Numbered from the stretch's first letter, positions 25,748 through 35,552 are shown. The stretch is DNA of 64,000 nucleotides from CAILZL01 sp050181835 (GCA_050181835.1 JBFXCU010000005.1:59231-123230), one strand, 5' to 3'. Numbers and translations: made by a program. The notes: generated by a model from the sequence alone, not told the origin.

Positions 25748-26893
25748 ATGCCCGGCGACGCTCAACTGCAACTACAAGAACAAACCCTGCTACACGCACG
25801 TCAGATTGACTCGCTATTAGTACACTACGAAAATGAATTGGTGCGCCTAGGTCATCAACCAGATGCAGTACAACGCCATGCGGTACAACAACTGGACAAT
25901 CTGCGGCAGCGATTGATACAGGCTTTGCAACCACGCAGTTTCTGGAAGAACTTATTGCCACGTGACAATTCGACCGCACCGGAACCAGGCCTGTACTTCT
26001 GGGGTGGTGTAGGTCGTGGCAAAACCTGGCTAATGGACATGTTCTATCACAGCCTGCCTTTCAAACAGAAACAACGCAGCCACTTCCATCGCTTTATGCA
26101 GTTCATCCATGAGGAGCTGAAACGGCATCGTGATCGAGCTGACCCGCTGGATGTCATTGCCGAACAGCTTGCCAAAAAGACACGGGTACTGTGTTTTGAT
26201 GAGTTGTATGTCTCTGACATTGCCGACGCGATGCTGCTCAGTAATTTATTTCGCAGTCTGTTTGACCGAGGCGTAACCTTGGTCGCTACCTCAAACTGTG
26301 CACCGGACGAGCTTTATAAAGACGGGTTACAACGAGTTCGTTTCCTGCCCGCCATCAAGCTCATCAAAAAAAACTCCTTGGTACTGAACATTGATAGTGG
26401 TATCGACTATCGTCTACGACACCTGCAACATGCGCGCACTTGGTTTGACGACAAGCCTGAGTCACAGCAAGAAATGTTGGCACTATTTACTCATTTGGCG
26501 GATGGCATTGGCACCGAAAATGGCTCCTTAGAGCTGAATCATCGAAAACTGAAAGTAAGGCACCTGAGTGACGACGCGCTATGGTTTGACTTTAAAGAAG
26601 TCTGTGATGGCCCACGTGGATCGGCAGACTATATCGAGCTGGCGCGTTGCTACCACTCTGTCTTTATTTCGAACATGCCTCAGCTTACCGCCACCACGGA
26701 CAACCAAATGCGCCGCTTCATTAACTTGGTCGATGAGTTTTATGACCGCAGCGTGAAGCTGTTTATCTCTGCCGCCACCGCGCCTGAAGAAATTTATAAA
26801 GGCACGCAACTCAGCTTCGAGTTCCGTCGTTGTTTAAGTCGACTGACCGAAATGCAATCCACCGACTATCTGGCCTTACCGCACAAACCCTGA
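25748..26893 (+). CDS. zapE: Cell division ATPase ZapE (AFG1-like)
   Basis: 381 residues of the AFG1/ZapE AAA family. Walker A is GGVGRGKTWLMDMFY (about 82-96), Walker B is VLCFDELYVSDIADAMLL (about 150), and the sensor region is LVATSNCAPDELYKDGL. The HFHRFMQFIHEEL stretch and C-terminal FEFRRCLSRLTEMQ are typical. In E. coli ZapE associates with the FtsZ ring under low oxygen and high temperature. It starts three bases after the ETF-QO stop, so the two are probably co-transcribed. Confidence 0.93.
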   Translation: MPGDAQLQLQEQTLLHARQIDSLLVHYENELVRLGHQPDAVQRHAVQQLDNLRQRLIQALQPRSFWKNLLPRDNSTAPEPGLYFWGGVGRGKTWLMDMFYHSLPFKQKQRSHFHRFMQFIHEELKRHRDRADPLDVIAEQLAKKTRVLCFDELYVSDIADAMLLSNLFRSLFDRGVTLVATSNCAPDELYKDGLQRVRFLPAIKLIKKNSLVLNIDSGIDYRLRHLQHARTWFDDKPESQQEMLALFTHLADGIGTENGSLELNHRKLKVRHLSDDALWFDFKEVCDGPRGSADYIELARCYHSVFISNMPQLTATTDNQMRRFINLVDEFYDRSVKLFISAATAPEEIYKGTQLSFEFRRCLSRLTEMQSTDYLALPHKP

Positions 26894-26916
26894 CCCACTC
26901 TTCTCGGAGAATTTCC

Positions 26917-27423
26917 ATGCCCGCCATTTCCATGTATCGCGCTTCCGTCCCTGTCTTCACCCGCCTACTCAAGAATCTGGATGTCATTCTCGACAAAGCC
27001 GTGGTGTACGCCGATGCGAAGAAAATAGATCACAACACCTTGCTGACCGCGCGTCTGGCACCCGACATGCTGCACCTGATCAAGCAGGTACAGATTGCAA
27101 CTGATAATGCAAAAGGCTGCGTGGCGCGTCTGGCTGGCGTCGAGATTCCAAAATACGACGACAAGGAAGCCAGCTTCGCCGAACTGAAAACCCGCATTGC
27201 CAATACGCTGGAATTCATCGCGTCGTTCAAGCCTGAGCAGATCAACGGCAGCGAAGACAAGAACATCAGCCTGAAGCTCGGCCCCAACGAATTCGAATTC
27301 ACCGGCCTGGATTATCTGTTCAACCTCGCCACCATGAATGTGTATTTCCATACCACCACCGCCTACGCCATCCTGCGTCACAACGGTCTGGACATTGGCA
27401 AGCGGGATTTTATTGGCGGGTGA
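26917..27423 (+). CDS. DUF1993 family protein
   Basis: 168 residues. The pattern MSIYRASVPVFTRLLKNL at the start (here MPAISMYRASVPVFTRLL), LLTARLAPDMLHLIKQVQIA in the middle and the FNLATMNVYFHTTTAYAILRHNG end with GKRDFIGG define DUF1993. The four-helix fold is related to the DinB superfamily, with histidines that may bind a metal. Function is unknown. ATG 26917 has GGAGA at 26906-26910; the frame upstream overlaps zapE and is not used. A strong terminator follows 18 bp after the stop. Confidence 0.9.
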   Translation: MPAISMYRASVPVFTRLLKNLDVILDKAVVYADAKKIDHNTLLTARLAPDMLHLIKQVQIATDNAKGCVARLAGVEIPKYDDKEASFAELKTRIANTLEFIASFKPEQINGSEDKNISLKLGPNEFEFTGLDYLFNLATMNVYFHTTTAYAILRHNGLDIGKRDFIGG

Positions 27424-27440
27424 TGCGGTTATTCTTGCAG

Positions 27441-27466
27441 GGGCGCACCTATGTGTGCGCCCTTTT
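27441..27466 (+). terminator. Rho-independent terminator after the DUF1993 gene
   Basis: Stem GGGCGCAC / GTGCGCCC (27441-27448 with 27455-27462), a 6-base loop, then TTTT at 27463-27466. It closes the ETF-QO-zapE-DUF1993 run before the convergent RND gene. Confidence 0.85.
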
Positions 27467-27647
27467 CATCGTGGCATCAGTCGGCGACGTCTGCGCCTGT
27501 TTCAATGGCGTCAGTTCACCTCTATTTCGAACTTAACAACCACCGGCTAAAGCCGATGGGTTGATGTTACGAACTGGAAGTCCGGATATGCGTCGACTGA
27601 ATGACGCATTCTTAGTCCGGCTCCATCTTGAATTTGATGAGACTATT

Positions 27648-30600
27648 TCAACGTTGACGGCTGAATCGATAGGCCAGCGCCGGTAATGCAAACAAGTTCA
27701 GCAATGTCGAAGACACCAGCCCACCGAGTACCGTCACCGCCATTGGACCTTCGATTTCCTGACCGGGATGATTGATGCCGAACACCAGCGGCGCGAGGCC
27801 AAGTGCGGTGACCGCTGCAGTCATCAGGATCGGGGTCAGTCGTTCGTTGGCACCGCGCAATACAGTTTCAATATCCCAAGAAGCGCCTTCGCGTTCTACC
27901 AGGTGCTCGTAGTGCGCAAGTTGCAGGATGGCGTTGCGTGCGCTGACGCCGAACACGGTTACCAGGCCCACCACCGTACCCAGCGAAATCCCGATGCCGG
28001 TGACGGCAATGGCCAAGACACTGCCAATCAAACTGAAGGGTAGATTGGCCAATACCAGCCAGCCATTGGCGTGCCAGTCAAATGCCATGAACAGAATCAT
28101 CACGATCAACGCCAGCGCCAGGCCCGAATACAACATGAGTTCGGTACGGGTCTGATTTTCCGCTTCGGCAGCGCCAGTGAATTCCACGAACACGCCGGTG
28201 GGCAATGCGACTTGTGCGATCTTTTGCTTAGCTTCCTGCACCACGTCTTGCAGCGAACGACCGCCAACGTTGAAGGTGACGCTGATGCGTCGCTGACCAC
28301 CATCGTGCTCGATGCTGTAACGATCTTGCGTCACGTCGAGACGCGCTACTTGCGACAGGGGGACGGGACCCAATGGACTGGCAATCATGAGCTTGCCGAG
28401 TTGTGTGGGTTGATGACGCAGGGCATCCGGTAGCAGCACCACGGTGTCGACCGTGCGCGTCCCACTGAAGGTCTGGCCCACGGTAGTACCGGCGTAGGCA
28501 GTCTCAACTGTGTCGAGCACGTCCTGAACTTTGAGACCGGTGGCCGCCAGTGCCTGCGGCGACAATTGAATGGCCACTGCGGGCGTACCGCTTTGGCGCT
28601 TGAATTGCAGATCGACAATGCCGTCGATTTTCGACAGTGCCGACTCGATCTTGTCGCCCACGCCATCCAGGCTATCGAGGTCGTCGCCGAACACTTTGAT
28701 TGCGACTTGTGCGGTTTCACCGCTCAAGCTTTCACTGATGCGGTCGCCGAGGAACGTGACCACTTCACTCTGGATGCCGGAATAGTGTTCAAGTATGCCG
28801 CGCAGCTCTTCTTGCGCCACACTTTGATCAACCGTCGTATCGGGCTTGAGTTCAATGTGGAATTCGCTGCGATGTGGGCCCCAGGTATCTTCGCTCAACT
28901 CGGCACGCCCAACCTGCTGCTCGATGGTTTGTACATAGGGCAGTTGCAGCACGTCGGCGCTGATGCGTTTGCCAACATCCAGCATTTCCTGCAACGAAGT
29001 ACCGGGAATGGAACTCGACACCTGTATCACGAAATGGCCTTCGCGAAAATCGGGCATGAAGGTGCCGCCCAGGAAAGGCAGTGCGGCGACAGCGGCAATC
29101 ACCAAGCCGGCGAGAATTGCCGCAATCAGTTTGAAATGCGCACTCACGGTATGTACTGCACTAGCCTGCCAGGCTTTGAGTCGCGTTAGCCAGTTCGCTT
29201 CCTGACGCGCGTCGTGTTCGTATAAAAGCAACGCGCACATCGCCGGTGTGGCGGTCATCGCCACCAACAGCGATGCCAGCACCGCCAGTATAAAGGCCAG
29301 TGCCAACGGGCCTACAAAATGCCCCTGTACGCTGGAAGTAAACAATTCTGGCAGGAATACCGCGATGACCACCGCCGTGGCATAGATCACGGGGCCACGC
29401 ACTTCCAGTGAGGCTTCACGAATCACCTCCAGACGCGGTCGCTGCTCGGCCAGTTTTGCGTTGCTATGGATGCGGCGCAGGATATTCTCGATGCCAATGA
29501 TGGCGTCGTCCACCAACACACCCAGGGCGACGGCGAAGCCGCCCAGGGTCATGGTGTTGAGGGTGTGGCCCATATGATCGAGCACCACGACAGCAGCGAG
29601 CAGTGAAAGTGGTATGGCAGTGAAGGCAATCAGCGCCGCGCGTGCATCGCGTAAAAACAAGTACAACACCGCGAGAATCAGCAGCGCCGCAATGACCAGC
29701 GACTGTTCCAGATCGCCGAGCGCGCGCTCGATGAAGTTGGCCGGTCGGTGCAAACCGGGATAAACCGTAATGCCTTGTGCCTTCAATGCCGGCTTGAGAT
29801 CTGCCAATGCTTTCTCTACTGCCAGAGTAGTAGTCAGCGTGTTGGCACCGTATTGACTGGCCAGCGACAACATCACACCCGGCTTGCCCATCACCAGGGA
29901 GTCGCCGAAACGCAGGGCCGGTGCCATTTTTATTTCGGCAATGTCGTGCAGTCGCACTGGGATGGCATTGCGCACTGCGATCACTGCCAGTCCAATCGCC
30001 TTGACATCGGGCAGGGGCGTGGGTGATTTGAGCAACACACGTTGCGCTGCCAGGTCGATGAAGCCCGTACCACGCAACGCCAGTGCCGCACGTGCTGCAT
30101 CGGCTACTTCGTTGAGCGTGATATTGAAGCTGGCTAACTTCCTTGGATCAGGAAGAATCTGGATCTGCCGTACATCGCCGCCGAACACGATGACATGCGC
30201 CACACCAGGTACGGCCAGCAGGCGGGGTTTGATGATCCAATCCGCCGCATCGCGCAACGCATAAGCGTCAACCTTGTCGGACACCAGTCCGATCTTCAAC
30301 AAATCCATGGTGCTGGAAACCAGCGGCGACAATTTGGGTGATGCCACACCGGCAGGCAAGCTGCTGCCGAGTTCCGACAGACGTTCCGAAATGCCCTGCC
30401 TTGCAACCCGCAAGTCGATACCGCCAGCAAAGGTAATGGTGATCACTGACAAGCCAGGAATCGATTCAGAACGCAGCGTCGCCAGACCGGCTGCACCATT
30501 GATCACGTTCTCAATCGGCTTGGTGACCAGCTCTTCCACTTGCTGGGGCGCAAAGCCCGGTGCTTCAGTTTGAATATCGACTTGCGAGGGAACGAATTCC

Positions 30601-30719
30601 GGGAACACATCTAACGGCGCTCGCAACGCGCCCCAACAACCCAGTACCAGCGCCAGAATGGTCAACGCCGTGACCGCGCCGAAGTGCCGCACACAAAGCG
30701 ATACGAGTGCGCGCATCAT
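27648..30719 (-). CDS. RND efflux pump, inner-membrane permease (CusA/CzcA-like)
   Basis: 1023 residues from ATG 30719; upstream in-frame sequence is the tail of the adaptor gene. It has the RND plan: a helix, a large periplasmic loop, six helices, a second loop, six helices. DVFPEFVPSQVDIQTEAPG, RSESIPGLSVITITF and GISERLSELGSSLP are typical of the heavy-metal branch. In helix 4 the motif reads GVLVDDAIIGIEN, not the DFGxxVDGA of CzcA, so the substrate cannot be assigned from it. The proton-relay aspartate pair (VDD) is present. It exchanges protons for substrate and delivers through the adaptor and outer-membrane channel encoded just upstream. The adaptor stop and this ATG are one base apart. 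Confidence 0.92.
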   Translation of the reverse strand: MMRALVSLCVRHFGAVTALTILALVLGCWGALRAPLDVFPEFVPSQVDIQTEAPGFAPQQVEELVTKPIENVINGAAGLATLRSESIPGLSVITITFAGGIDLRVARQGISERLSELGSSLPAGVASPKLSPLVSSTMDLLKIGLVSDKVDAYALRDAADWIIKPRLLAVPGVAHVIVFGGDVRQIQILPDPRKLASFNITLNEVADAARAALALRGTGFIDLAAQRVLLKSPTPLPDVKAIGLAVIAVRNAIPVRLHDIAEIKMAPALRFGDSLVMGKPGVMLSLASQYGANTLTTTLAVEKALADLKPALKAQGITVYPGLHRPANFIERALGDLEQSLVIAALLILAVLYLFLRDARAALIAFTAIPLSLLAAVVVLDHMGHTLNTMTLGGFAVALGVLVDDAIIGIENILRRIHSNAKLAEQRPRLEVIREASLEVRGPVIYATAVVIAVFLPELFTSSVQGHFVGPLALAFILAVLASLLVAMTATPAMCALLLYEHDARQEANWLTRLKAWQASAVHTVSAHFKLIAAILAGLVIAAVAALPFLGGTFMPDFREGHFVIQVSSSIPGTSLQEMLDVGKRISADVLQLPYVQTIEQQVGRAELSEDTWGPHRSEFHIELKPDTTVDQSVAQEELRGILEHYSGIQSEVVTFLGDRISESLSGETAQVAIKVFGDDLDSLDGVGDKIESALSKIDGIVDLQFKRQSGTPAVAIQLSPQALAATGLKVQDVLDTVETAYAGTTVGQTFSGTRTVDTVVLLPDALRHQPTQLGKLMIASPLGPVPLSQVARLDVTQDRYSIEHDGGQRRISVTFNVGGRSLQDVVQEAKQKIAQVALPTGVFVEFTGAAEAENQTRTELMLYSGLALALIVMILFMAFDWHANGWLVLANLPFSLIGSVLAIAVTGIGISLGTVVGLVTVFGVSARNAILQLAHYEHLVEREGASWDIETVLRGANERLTPILMTAAVTALGLAPLVFGINHPGQEIEGPMAVTVLGGLVSSTLLNLFALPALAYRFSRQR

Positions 30720-30720
30720 G

Positions 30721-31800
30721 TTATTCGGCTTCCGTACTGGAGTTGGTCTGACGCGCCAGCAGCAAGCCCGCTCCGGTGATGACGATGTTGTCGCCGGCCG
30801 CGATGCCATCTTTAACGAAGTAACTATTGGTCATGGGGTTGCTGGTATCAACCGCAGTGCGTACGAACGTCCCGGCTGGCTTCTCGACATAGCACCAGTA
30901 CCGACCGTCACTGATGACAACTGCGGACGCCGGCAATTCTGTGCCAGATTCAGCAGCGCCTGAACCCACCCACACCTGAAGGTGCTCACCTTCACCAACA
31001 TCGGTGTCTCTCAGCAAGGCAAAGAAGCTGCGTCCCGGAATGCTGGCGTCCGCAGGAGCATCCCATACGCTGTTGGTTTTCCAGCTGTCAGTGACAGAAT
31101 TCGGATCAAGATGCGCAATACGCAAGCTATGTGGCGCGGCACCGTTCAGGACACCCAGCGGGAATGTCACGCGTACCAATTTGATTTGGCCACTGGCCAA
31201 TTTGCCCAATACTGTGCTGCTTTCACTGCCTTTCCACGGCGGGTTCTGGCCTAGTGTAGCTGACAGACGCCGCTGTGCCAGGGTGAGCGCGGCTGCATCG
31301 GCGGCGGCCTGGCGTGTCGCATTCTCGTTGATCTCAGCGGCAAACGCGCCCGGAGTGTCGGCGAGTCGCTGCACACGGGCCAGGGCTGCATGGCTCTGTT
31401 GTACAGCAGCTTCCGCCGTCGCCACCTCGGCGACAGATTGTGCGATGGCATCGTGACCCAGCACTATGCCATAGCCTTCCTTTTCGGCGGCATACATGAT
31501 TGCTTTGGCGGTGTGGGTGACGATGCCCATGTGAGCAATTGCATCGGGCTCCAGGGTTACACTCGCCGTGGTTTCAACTTCAGGGGTTTCTGTTGCAGCT
31601 TCAGTAGTTGGTGCCGCTGCTGTGGGCACTGCTTTCTGGCAGGCGCTCAACATCAGTAGTAGCGCTATGCACGCCGCAGAAGTTAATTGCTGCCACGGAT
31701 TGCACGAGACGAGAGTCGCCGTATCATGCAGCGCAAGTGAAGAAGAAAGAGGATTGATTGCGTTCATCGGCACGGTTCTCTCTACACAGGCGCGCTTCAC
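30721..31800 (-). CDS. RND periplasmic adaptor, lipoprotein, divergent
   Basis: 359 residues. A lipobox LMLSAC near residue 53 predicts a lipid-anchored periplasmic protein, followed by an Ala/Thr/Glu-rich linker. A helical hairpin is visible (AQSVAEVATAEAAVQQSHAALARVQRL and ATRQAAADAAALTLAQRRLS). The C-terminal beta-barrel and membrane-proximal parts are present (ASAVVISDGRYWCYVEK, GDNIVITGAGLLLARQ). The paired half-motifs of the lipoyl/barrel-sandwich domain that flank the hairpin in typical adaptors were not found, so this is an atypical member. GTG 31800 shares GTGA with the stop of the upstream outer-membrane gene; ATG 31767 is an alternative start. Its place between channel and pump genes settles the role. 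Confidence 0.8.
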   Translation of the reverse strand: MKRACVERTVPMNAINPLSSSLALHDTATLVSCNPWQQLTSAACIALLLMLSACQKAVPTAAAPTTEAATETPEVETTASVTLEPDAIAHMGIVTHTAKAIMYAAEKEGYGIVLGHDAIAQSVAEVATAEAAVQQSHAALARVQRLADTPGAFAAEINENATRQAAADAAALTLAQRRLSATLGQNPPWKGSESSTVLGKLASGQIKLVRVTFPLGVLNGAAPHSLRIAHLDPNSVTDSWKTNSVWDAPADASIPGRSFFALLRDTDVGEGEHLQVWVGSGAAESGTELPASAVVISDGRYWCYVEKPAGTFVRTAVDTSNPMTNSYFVKDGIAAGDNIVITGAGLLLARQTNSSTEAE

Positions 31801-33251
31801 AAGCCTGATCCGGATCGAGTTGTTGCGGGTTCAGTCTTGATTTGATAGGACGGCGCTGTTGCTGGCTGTTGCCAACCACCCCCGAGTGCTTTGCACAAGC
31901 CAATTACGGCTTGCAGGCGGGCCAGTTTGTAATGACTCATTTGCTCGCGCGCCGCGTACAAGGTGCGTTGCGAATCAAGTACGGTGAGGAAGTCGCCAGA
32001 ACCTTCCCGGTAACGCAGTTGTGCGCCCAGGAATGCGCGTTCGCTCTGAGTTACGTTTTCGGTCTGGGCAGATTGCTGTAGATCGAGAAAATGAATAGCA
32101 GCCAGCGAAGTTTCAACGTCCAGCAGCGCTGCCAGAACGGCACTGCGATAGTTGGCCAGCAGCTCTTCAGCTCTGGCCTGTGCTTCGTCGTGCAATGCGC
32201 GCCGTCGGCCACCATCGAAAATAGTCTGCACCAGGGATGCGCCCAGACTCAGCGAGTAGCCAGTACCTTGCAGGGTGGCAACAGCCGCTTGCATTGCAGG
32301 ATTTTGCAGGCCGCCACTGCCGGTTAAGGTCAATGTCGGAAATAATGCAGCACGAGCGGCAGTGACATCGGCGTGCGCGGCTTGAAGGTTGGCTTCTGCA
32401 GACAATATGTCGGGACGACGCCCTAGCAATTCTGATGGTAAACCCGGTGTAACCAATGGCTCGGCCAGCGCAACAAGCTGAGTGCCAGCAATTGTAAAGC
32501 CTTCCGGATTACGCCCCACCAGCAGGGCCAATGCACCTCGCGCTGCGATCTCCTGTTGTTGTAACTGCGGCAAGATCAGTTCCGCATTCGCGACCGCCGC
32601 CTTTTGTGTGGCCAGATCAATCGCACTGGCTACACTGGCGCTGTAACGCGCTTCGATCACCTGCAGTACTTGGCGTGTCGTATTCAAATTTGATTCGGCA
32701 ATGCTCAGCCTTTCGCGTAGCGAAAGTATTTGAAAGTAAGTACTGGCAACGCCACTTAAAGTAGTGAGTGCCACCGTATTGCGGTCTGCCGTGCTGGCAG
32801 CTCTCAGCAATGTGGCGGAATTGGCGGTAGCGCGGTTCTTGCCCCAGAAATCCACTTCATAGCTGGCCGATAACAATGCAGACCAGTCGGTTTCATGCGC
32901 GCTCGTATTGCCTGAACGACCCGCGATATACGCAGCATCAACACCTGCATTCACTTGCGGAAGAATGGCCGCGCCTACAGCGCGGGCGCGTGCATCTGCT
33001 TGCCGAATGCGTGCCTGGGCTGCTGCCAGATCAGCATTATTCTGTTCCGCAAGCACAATCAATGTATCCAGTTCATCGCTGGCAAAGCCGTGGTACCAGT
33101 CCCTGCTCGGCCAGTGCGCAGTGCCAGCGAGGGTGTTCTCGAAAGCCGCAGGCAATTCGGGGGGTACCGGAGTGGCTGTCTGCAGCACACAACCTGTGCA
33201 TAGAACAACAACTGCAAAGCTGCCGATTAATATTCTCACGCTCACAGACAA
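31797..33251 (-). CDS. Outer-membrane efflux lipoprotein, NodT/TolC family
   Basis: 484 residues. The signal ends in a lipobox (VLCTGC near residue 21). Two repeated outer-membrane-efflux domains follow, with the NodT-type landmarks YEVDFWGKNRATANSA, RRPDILSAEANLQAAHADVTAARAALFPTL and SLGASLVQTIFDGGRR. It forms the trimeric exit duct of the tripartite pump. First gene of the operon channel-adaptor-pump, divergent from a two-component system gene pair with 215 bp between. The C-terminal tail (after GGGWQQP) is rich in Thr and Ser, as usual. Confidence 0.92.
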   Translation of the reverse strand: MSVSVRILIGSFAVVVLCTGCVLQTATPVPPELPAAFENTLAGTAHWPSRDWYHGFASDELDTLIVLAEQNNADLAAAQARIRQADARARAVGAAILPQVNAGVDAAYIAGRSGNTSAHETDWSALLSASYEVDFWGKNRATANSATLLRAASTADRNTVALTTLSGVASTYFQILSLRERLSIAESNLNTTRQVLQVIEARYSASVASAIDLATQKAAVANAELILPQLQQQEIAARGALALLVGRNPEGFTIAGTQLVALAEPLVTPGLPSELLGRRPDILSAEANLQAAHADVTAARAALFPTLTLTGSGGLQNPAMQAAVATLQGTGYSLSLGASLVQTIFDGGRRRALHDEAQARAEELLANYRSAVLAALLDVETSLAAIHFLDLQQSAQTENVTQSERAFLGAQLRYREGSGDFLTVLDSQRTLYAAREQMSHYKLARLQAVIGLCKALGGGWQQPATAPSYQIKTEPATTRSGSGL

Positions 33252-33379
33252 CCAGCCTCTGCAGTCCGGCTTACACCGACCATACCGTTTGACGATAGGC
33301 GATTGCCTATTCGAATAGGAGGAACGCTAGCATTAAGAGCGGCCGCAAACCTGTATATTTTTGTAAGAATATGCAACTG

Positions 33380-33385
33380 TATAAT
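33380..33385 (+). promoter_or_regulatory. Possible -10 element of the response regulator gene
   Basis: TATAAT at 33380-33385, 81 bp before the regulator ATG, in the 215-bp gap shared with the divergent efflux operon. The sequence at the -35 position (TTTTTG at 33358-33363, 16 bp spacing) is poor, as in activator-dependent promoters. No obvious repeat pair for regulator binding was found in the gap. Confidence 0.4.
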
Positions 33386-33466
33386 GGGTGGGTGCCATAC
33401 TATCGACAATTAAGCTGCTCTATCCGAAAACACTGCTAAGAAGCGCAAAGAAAACTCTTTGTCACC

Positions 33467-34147
33467 ATGAACATTTTATTGATAGAAGACGATCTCGAAA
33501 TAGCAGCGTCATTAATGGCCGGTTTTCTCGAACAGGGTTATCGAGTCAATCATGCTGCCGATGGTGAGCTGGGCTTCAAGCTTGCCTGCGATTTGATTTA
33601 TCAAGTTATCGTTCTTGATCGAATGCTGCCTGGGGCCGATGGTTTGACAGTGATGCGTCGTCTGCGTGCCAGCACGGTGATGACTCCCGTCATCTATCTG
33701 ACCACCATGAGTGGCATTGATGACCGCGTGCATGGTCTGGAAGCGGGCGGCGACGACTATCTGGTCAAGCCGTTTGCATTTGCGGAGTTGCTGGCACGTG
33801 TACGGGTATTGGCCCGACGCCCGACCGTGGCGTCAGACAGCCTGATAAAATTGCATGCTGGCGAGCTGGAAATGGATTTGTTGCAACGCACGGTAATGCG
33901 CGACGGCAAACTCATTGAGCTACTACCGCAGGAATTTCGCTTGCTAGAATATCTGGTACGACATGAAAATCGTATCGTCACCCGTGCCATGCTGCTGGAA
34001 AATGTCTGGGACATACACTTCGATCCGCAGACCAGTGTCGTGGAAAGCCATATCAGCCGGTTGCGTGCCAAACTCAATTACGGCAGTGATACGGACTTAA
34101 TACAGACCATTCGTGGGATAGGATACAAATTACTTGCGGCGCATTAG
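33467..34147 (+). CDS. OmpR-type response regulator next to the efflux operon
   Basis: 226 residues. Receiver domain with the acidic pair LLIEDDLE, phosphorylated Asp51 in VIVLDRMLPG, LTTMSG and DDYLVKPFAF; winged-helix domain ending TIRGIGYKL. It resembles CusR/CzcR/CopR regulators, which switch on neighbouring metal efflux operons. The divergent position beside the RND operon supports that link. The kinase gene starts within its last codons. Confidence 0.92.
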   Translation: MNILLIEDDLEIAASLMAGFLEQGYRVNHAADGELGFKLACDLIYQVIVLDRMLPGADGLTVMRRLRASTVMTPVIYLTTMSGIDDRVHGLEAGGDDYLVKPFAFAELLARVRVLARRPTVASDSLIKLHAGELEMDLLQRTVMRDGKLIELLPQEFRLLEYLVRHENRIVTRAMLLENVWDIHFDPQTSVVESHISRLRAKLNYGSDTDLIQTIRGIGYKLLAAH

Positions 34148-35552
34148 AGTTTTTCGCACTGAGAGTTTTCGTCTTGCGGCGTTGTTCGCGGTACTGTTCC
34201 TGGTACTGGCCGGCATTCTCATCGCCGCCGTCTACTGGATCGTGGAAGATACCCAGACGGATGCGCTGCTGAACGTTATTGAATCTGACATCAGTACCAT
34301 TGACAACGGCTATCGTGAGAAAGGCTTTCCGGAGGCGATCGAAATTATCCAGCAACGCCTGGGATCGTCAGATTATTTCAATGTGAACTTGCCTAGCGAC
34401 TATATCCTGCTCGCGGATCGGGTAAACGGAAAAATTGCCGGCAATCTGCCATCGATGCCACAAAAGCTGGGTGTGATGTCGATGCCTACTCCGCATCGTG
34501 TGAGTGACAAAAAAGTTATCCAAGACGGATCAATGCACAATCAAGACAAGATCAGTGCGAATGATACTTTACTGGGCAAGGGAGTATTGCTGGGCAACGA
34601 TCTTTATCTTTTTGTCGGTCGCGATACTGCCACGATTGCTGCGACACGCAGTCGCATCCTGCAGGCTTTTGCCTGGATTACTGGGGTTACCGTGGTGCTG
34701 GCGGCATTCTGCGGCGTGTTCTTCAGTGTACAGTTCATGCGTCGCATTGATGTCATTGCCAACACCTGTAATGCAATCGTTGCAGGCCACTTTAGCGATC
34801 GCATTGCGATGCGGGGCAGCGGCGACGAGCTGGATCGCCTCGCCAGTTCGATTAACAGTATGCTCGACCGGATCGCGGCGCTGCTTGATAACTTGCGACA
34901 GGTGTCCAGCGACATCGCACATGATCTGCGGACGCCGCTGACCCATTTGCGCCAACATCTGGAACAAGCAGCCGTCAAATCGACCACTGTGCAGGACTAT
35001 TCGTCAGCGGTCTCACGCGCAGTTAGCGAGACAGACCACCTGCTGGCCATGTTTACCGCCTTGTTGCGGATTTCACAGATTGAAGCGGGTACGCGACTCA
35101 GCAGCTTTGCAACATTGTCGTTGACTGACCTGCTGAATCGCTTGTACGAAATGTACCGCCCGGTTGCGGAAGACCAGGGACACATGTTGAGTCGCGCAAT
35201 AGACGAGGGAGTGCATGTTCAAGGTGACGCGGAACTGCTGACACAGTTATTCATCAACCTGCTTGAGAATGCATTACGGCACACACCATCCGGTGCCAGT
35301 ATTCTGATTGAACTGACTACATCAGAAGGTCGGGTGATCGCAGCCATCAGCGACACCGGTCCGGGCATTCCCGAAAGCGAACGCGAGAAAGTTTTCCGAC
35401 GTTTTTATCGGATCACGGATAGTCGATCCACGCCCGGCCATGGGTTGGGGTTAGCGCTGGTGGCGGCAATCGCTAACCTGCATCAGGCTCGAATTACGCT
35501 CCACGATAACCAACCCGGATTGCGGGTTGCGTTGTCCATATATCTGACCTGA
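34134..35552 (+). CDS. Sensor histidine kinase next to the efflux operon
   Basis: 472 residues, start TTG 34134 overlapping the regulator by 14 bases; no ATG occurs before the first membrane helix. Helix one is at about 13-35, then a periplasmic region of about 140 residues, helix two near 178-202, a HAMP domain, the histidine motif SSDIAHDLRTPLTHLRQHL (about 260), NLLENALRHTPSG, ISDTGPGIPESEREKVFRRF and GHGLGLALVAAI. All catalytic boxes are intact. The periplasmic part contains few Cys or His (PHRVSDKK, SMHNQ), so a Cus-like metal site is not evident. Confidence 0.92.
   Translation: MRRIRVFRTESFRLAALFAVLFLVLAGILIAAVYWIVEDTQTDALLNVIESDISTIDNGYREKGFPEAIEIIQQRLGSSDYFNVNLPSDYILLADRVNGKIAGNLPSMPQKLGVMSMPTPHRVSDKKVIQDGSMHNQDKISANDTLLGKGVLLGNDLYLFVGRDTATIAATRSRILQAFAWITGVTVVLAAFCGVFFSVQFMRRIDVIANTCNAIVAGHFSDRIAMRGSGDELDRLASSINSMLDRIAALLDNLRQVSSDIAHDLRTPLTHLRQHLEQAAVKSTTVQDYSSAVSRAVSETDHLLAMFTALLRISQIEAGTRLSSFATLSLTDLLNRLYEMYRPVAEDQGHMLSRAIDEGVHVQGDAELLTQLFINLLENALRHTPSGASILIELTTSEGRVIAAISDTGPGIPESEREKVFRRFYRITDSRSTPGHGLGLALVAAIANLHQARITLHDNQPGLRVALSIYLT

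Noticed and set aside
27544..27640. Short inverted repeats CGGCTAAAGCCG and ATGCGTC/GACGCAT after the RND gene, considered as a terminator or REP element
   Set aside because: No T tract in either direction and no second copy of the elements noticed in the window.
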